DNA from: Mannheimia granulomatis
Lineage (GTDB): Bacteria; Pseudomonadota; Gammaproteobacteria; Enterobacterales; Pasteurellaceae
Assembly: GCF_011455695.1 (NCBI RefSeq)
Contig: NZ_CP015030.1
Span: 2,159,716 to 2,223,715 of the forward strand
Direction: 5' to 3'
Length of the DNA: 64,000 nt
Shown: positions 63,243-64,000 of the stretch, one piece after another
Numbering within the stretch: the stretch's first letter is position 1
Layout of the letters: each line of letters starts with the position of its first letter
Position numbers and translations under genes: made by a program
The notes under the pieces: model-generated
Told to the model about the DNA's origin: nothing
Seen by the model: the letters and a program-made list of their open reading frames with translations, nothing else
Databases searched by the model: none

Positions 63243-64000
63243 ATGGACAGATCTTTACGTAACGCCTGTATTGGTGAATTTATCGGCACAGGTTTCATTT
63301 TGTTCTTCGGTGCAGGTTGTGTCGCTGCAGCACAGTTGGCAGGAGCAAGTTTCGGTTTGTGGGAAATTGCAATTGTTTGGGGTATTGGGGTCTCTATGGC
63401 AATTTATATTTCCGCAGGTATTTCCGGTGCTCATCTTAATCCAGCCGTCACTATTGCTCTTGCAGCATTCTATGGTTTTGAAAAACACAAAATTCTTCCC
63501 TACATTATCGCTCAAATTGCAGGTGCTTTTTGTTCTGTTGCACTTATTTATTTTATGTATAGCGATCTCTTCATTGCCGCTGAAACAGCTCAAGGTATTG
63601 TAAGAGGCGAAACTGTTGGTTTTGCAGGAGTCTTCTCAACTTATCCAAACCCGAATATTACGCTTGTAACTGCCTTTATTGTGGAATTTGTGATTACGGC
63701 CGTATTAATGTCCACTATTTTAGCCATTGGTGATGACAAAAACGGCTTACCGAATAAAGCGCTAGCTGCATTGCTTATTGGTTTATTGATTGCGGTTATC
63801 GGTGGTGCAACCGGTCCATTAACCGGCTTTGCAATGAACCCTGCTCGTGATTTTGGACCAAAACTGTTTGCGTTCTTTGCCGGTTGGGGAGAAATTGCAT
63901 TAACAGGCGGTAAAGAAATCCCTTATTTCATCATTCCAATCGTAGCTCCAATTTGTGGTGCATTAGCAGGTGCTTGGGGCTATAAAAATCTTATTCATAA
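63243..64000 (+). CDS. glpF: Glycerol facilitator GlpF (partial, runs off the window)
   Basis: This is an inner-membrane aquaglyceroporin; 252 codons are visible and the window ends before the stop. Both pore motifs are present: SGAHLNPAVTIALAAF near residue 65 and FAMNPARDFGPKLFAF near 200. The aspartate after the second NPA (NPARD) and the insert near residue 140 mark the glycerol-conducting branch. The start follows AGGGGAAA. The perfect CRP site upstream fits glycerol catabolic control, and glpK would be expected next, beyond the window. Confidence 0.93.
   Translation, partial: MDRSLRNACIGEFIGTGFILFFGAGCVAAAQLAGASFGLWEIAIVWGIGVSMAIYISAGISGAHLNPAVTIALAAFYGFEKHKILPYIIAQIAGAFCSVALIYFMYSDLFIAAETAQGIVRGETVGFAGVFSTYPNPNITLVTAFIVEFVITAVLMSTILAIGDDKNGLPNKALAALLIGLLIAVIGGATGPLTGFAMNPARDFGPKLFAFFAGWGEIALTGGKEIPYFIIPIVAPICGALAGAWGYKNLIH

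Noticed and set aside
63255-63593. A cysteine-rich 112-codon frame opposite glpF
   Set aside because: The cysteines are the complement of conserved glycine and alanine codons in glpF; it is a shadow.

Overview
The window looks like chromosomal DNA of a member of the Pasteurellaceae from the Actinobacillus pleuropneumoniae / Mannheimia / Bibersteinia side of the family. The main evidence is the uptake signal sequence ACAAGCGGTC, often followed by AAATTTGCAAA. It recurs between genes throughout, repeatedly as inverted pairs that double as terminators. A fused citXG, a citrate lyase operon, hldD, purL, glmS and an msrPQ pair in familiar forms fit this. I see no rRNA, tRNA, CRISPR array, insertion sequence or prophage. 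About 52 protein genes fill the window, and almost all look intact.

Layout. 77-2626: a TonB-dependent receptor. 2747-4799: divergent gluconate kinase and gluconate permease with GntR-type operators. 4886-8019: a LysR regulator divergent from an aspartate/glutamate racemase and a Dcu-type dicarboxylate carrier. 8211-9662: succinate-semialdehyde dehydrogenase. 9699-17524: first half of an inositol catabolic cluster (iolB, iolA, a three-gene sugar-type ABC importer, an oxidoreductase). 17586-29406: a citrate/aconitate block (citXG, citF, citE, citD, a PrpF-family isomerase, a DASS carrier, a GntR-family regulator, acnB, citC). 29447-36830: second half of the inositol cluster (iolG, iolE, iolD, iolC fused to an aldolase-like domain, and an RpiR-type regulator). 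36878-39235: an orphan PTS EIIB, hldD and another oxidoreductase. 39339-42169: a small lipoprotein, an ECF sigma factor with a zinc-finger anti-sigma protein, and divergent msrPQ. 42260-43309: periplasmic asparaginase. 43432-44656: an AT-rich two-gene insert (class III nucleotide cyclase plus membrane protein) that looks like a Pycsar anti-phage system. 44731-48627: purL with PurR boxes. 48803-50905: a FetA/FrpB-like receptor with a Fur box. 51261-59291: the complete L-fucose operon fucR, I, K, U, A, P, O. 59507-64000: an OsmB-like lipoprotein, a DeoR regulator with glmS, a fluoride channel and the start of glpF.

How the genes work together. Most of the window is a carbon-scavenging platform: gluconate, inositol, citrate/aconitate, fucose, aspartate and glycerol. 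Candidate CRP sites lie in front of most of these units, so catabolite control is probably shared. A palindrome of the form WTGAAA-N6-TTTCAT occurs once or twice in front of each inositol transcription unit and is probably the target of the RpiR-type regulator. In the citrate block, the PrpF-family isomerase and AcnB beside citrate lyase suggest that trans- or cis-aconitate, not only citrate, may be fermented to acetate and oxaloacetate. This is an inference.

The items most worth a second look are the Pycsar-like pair at 43432-44656, the aconitate-to-citrate-lyase module, the putative inositol operators, and a 99-bp cloverleaf-forming repeat at 31503-31601 between iolE and iolD.
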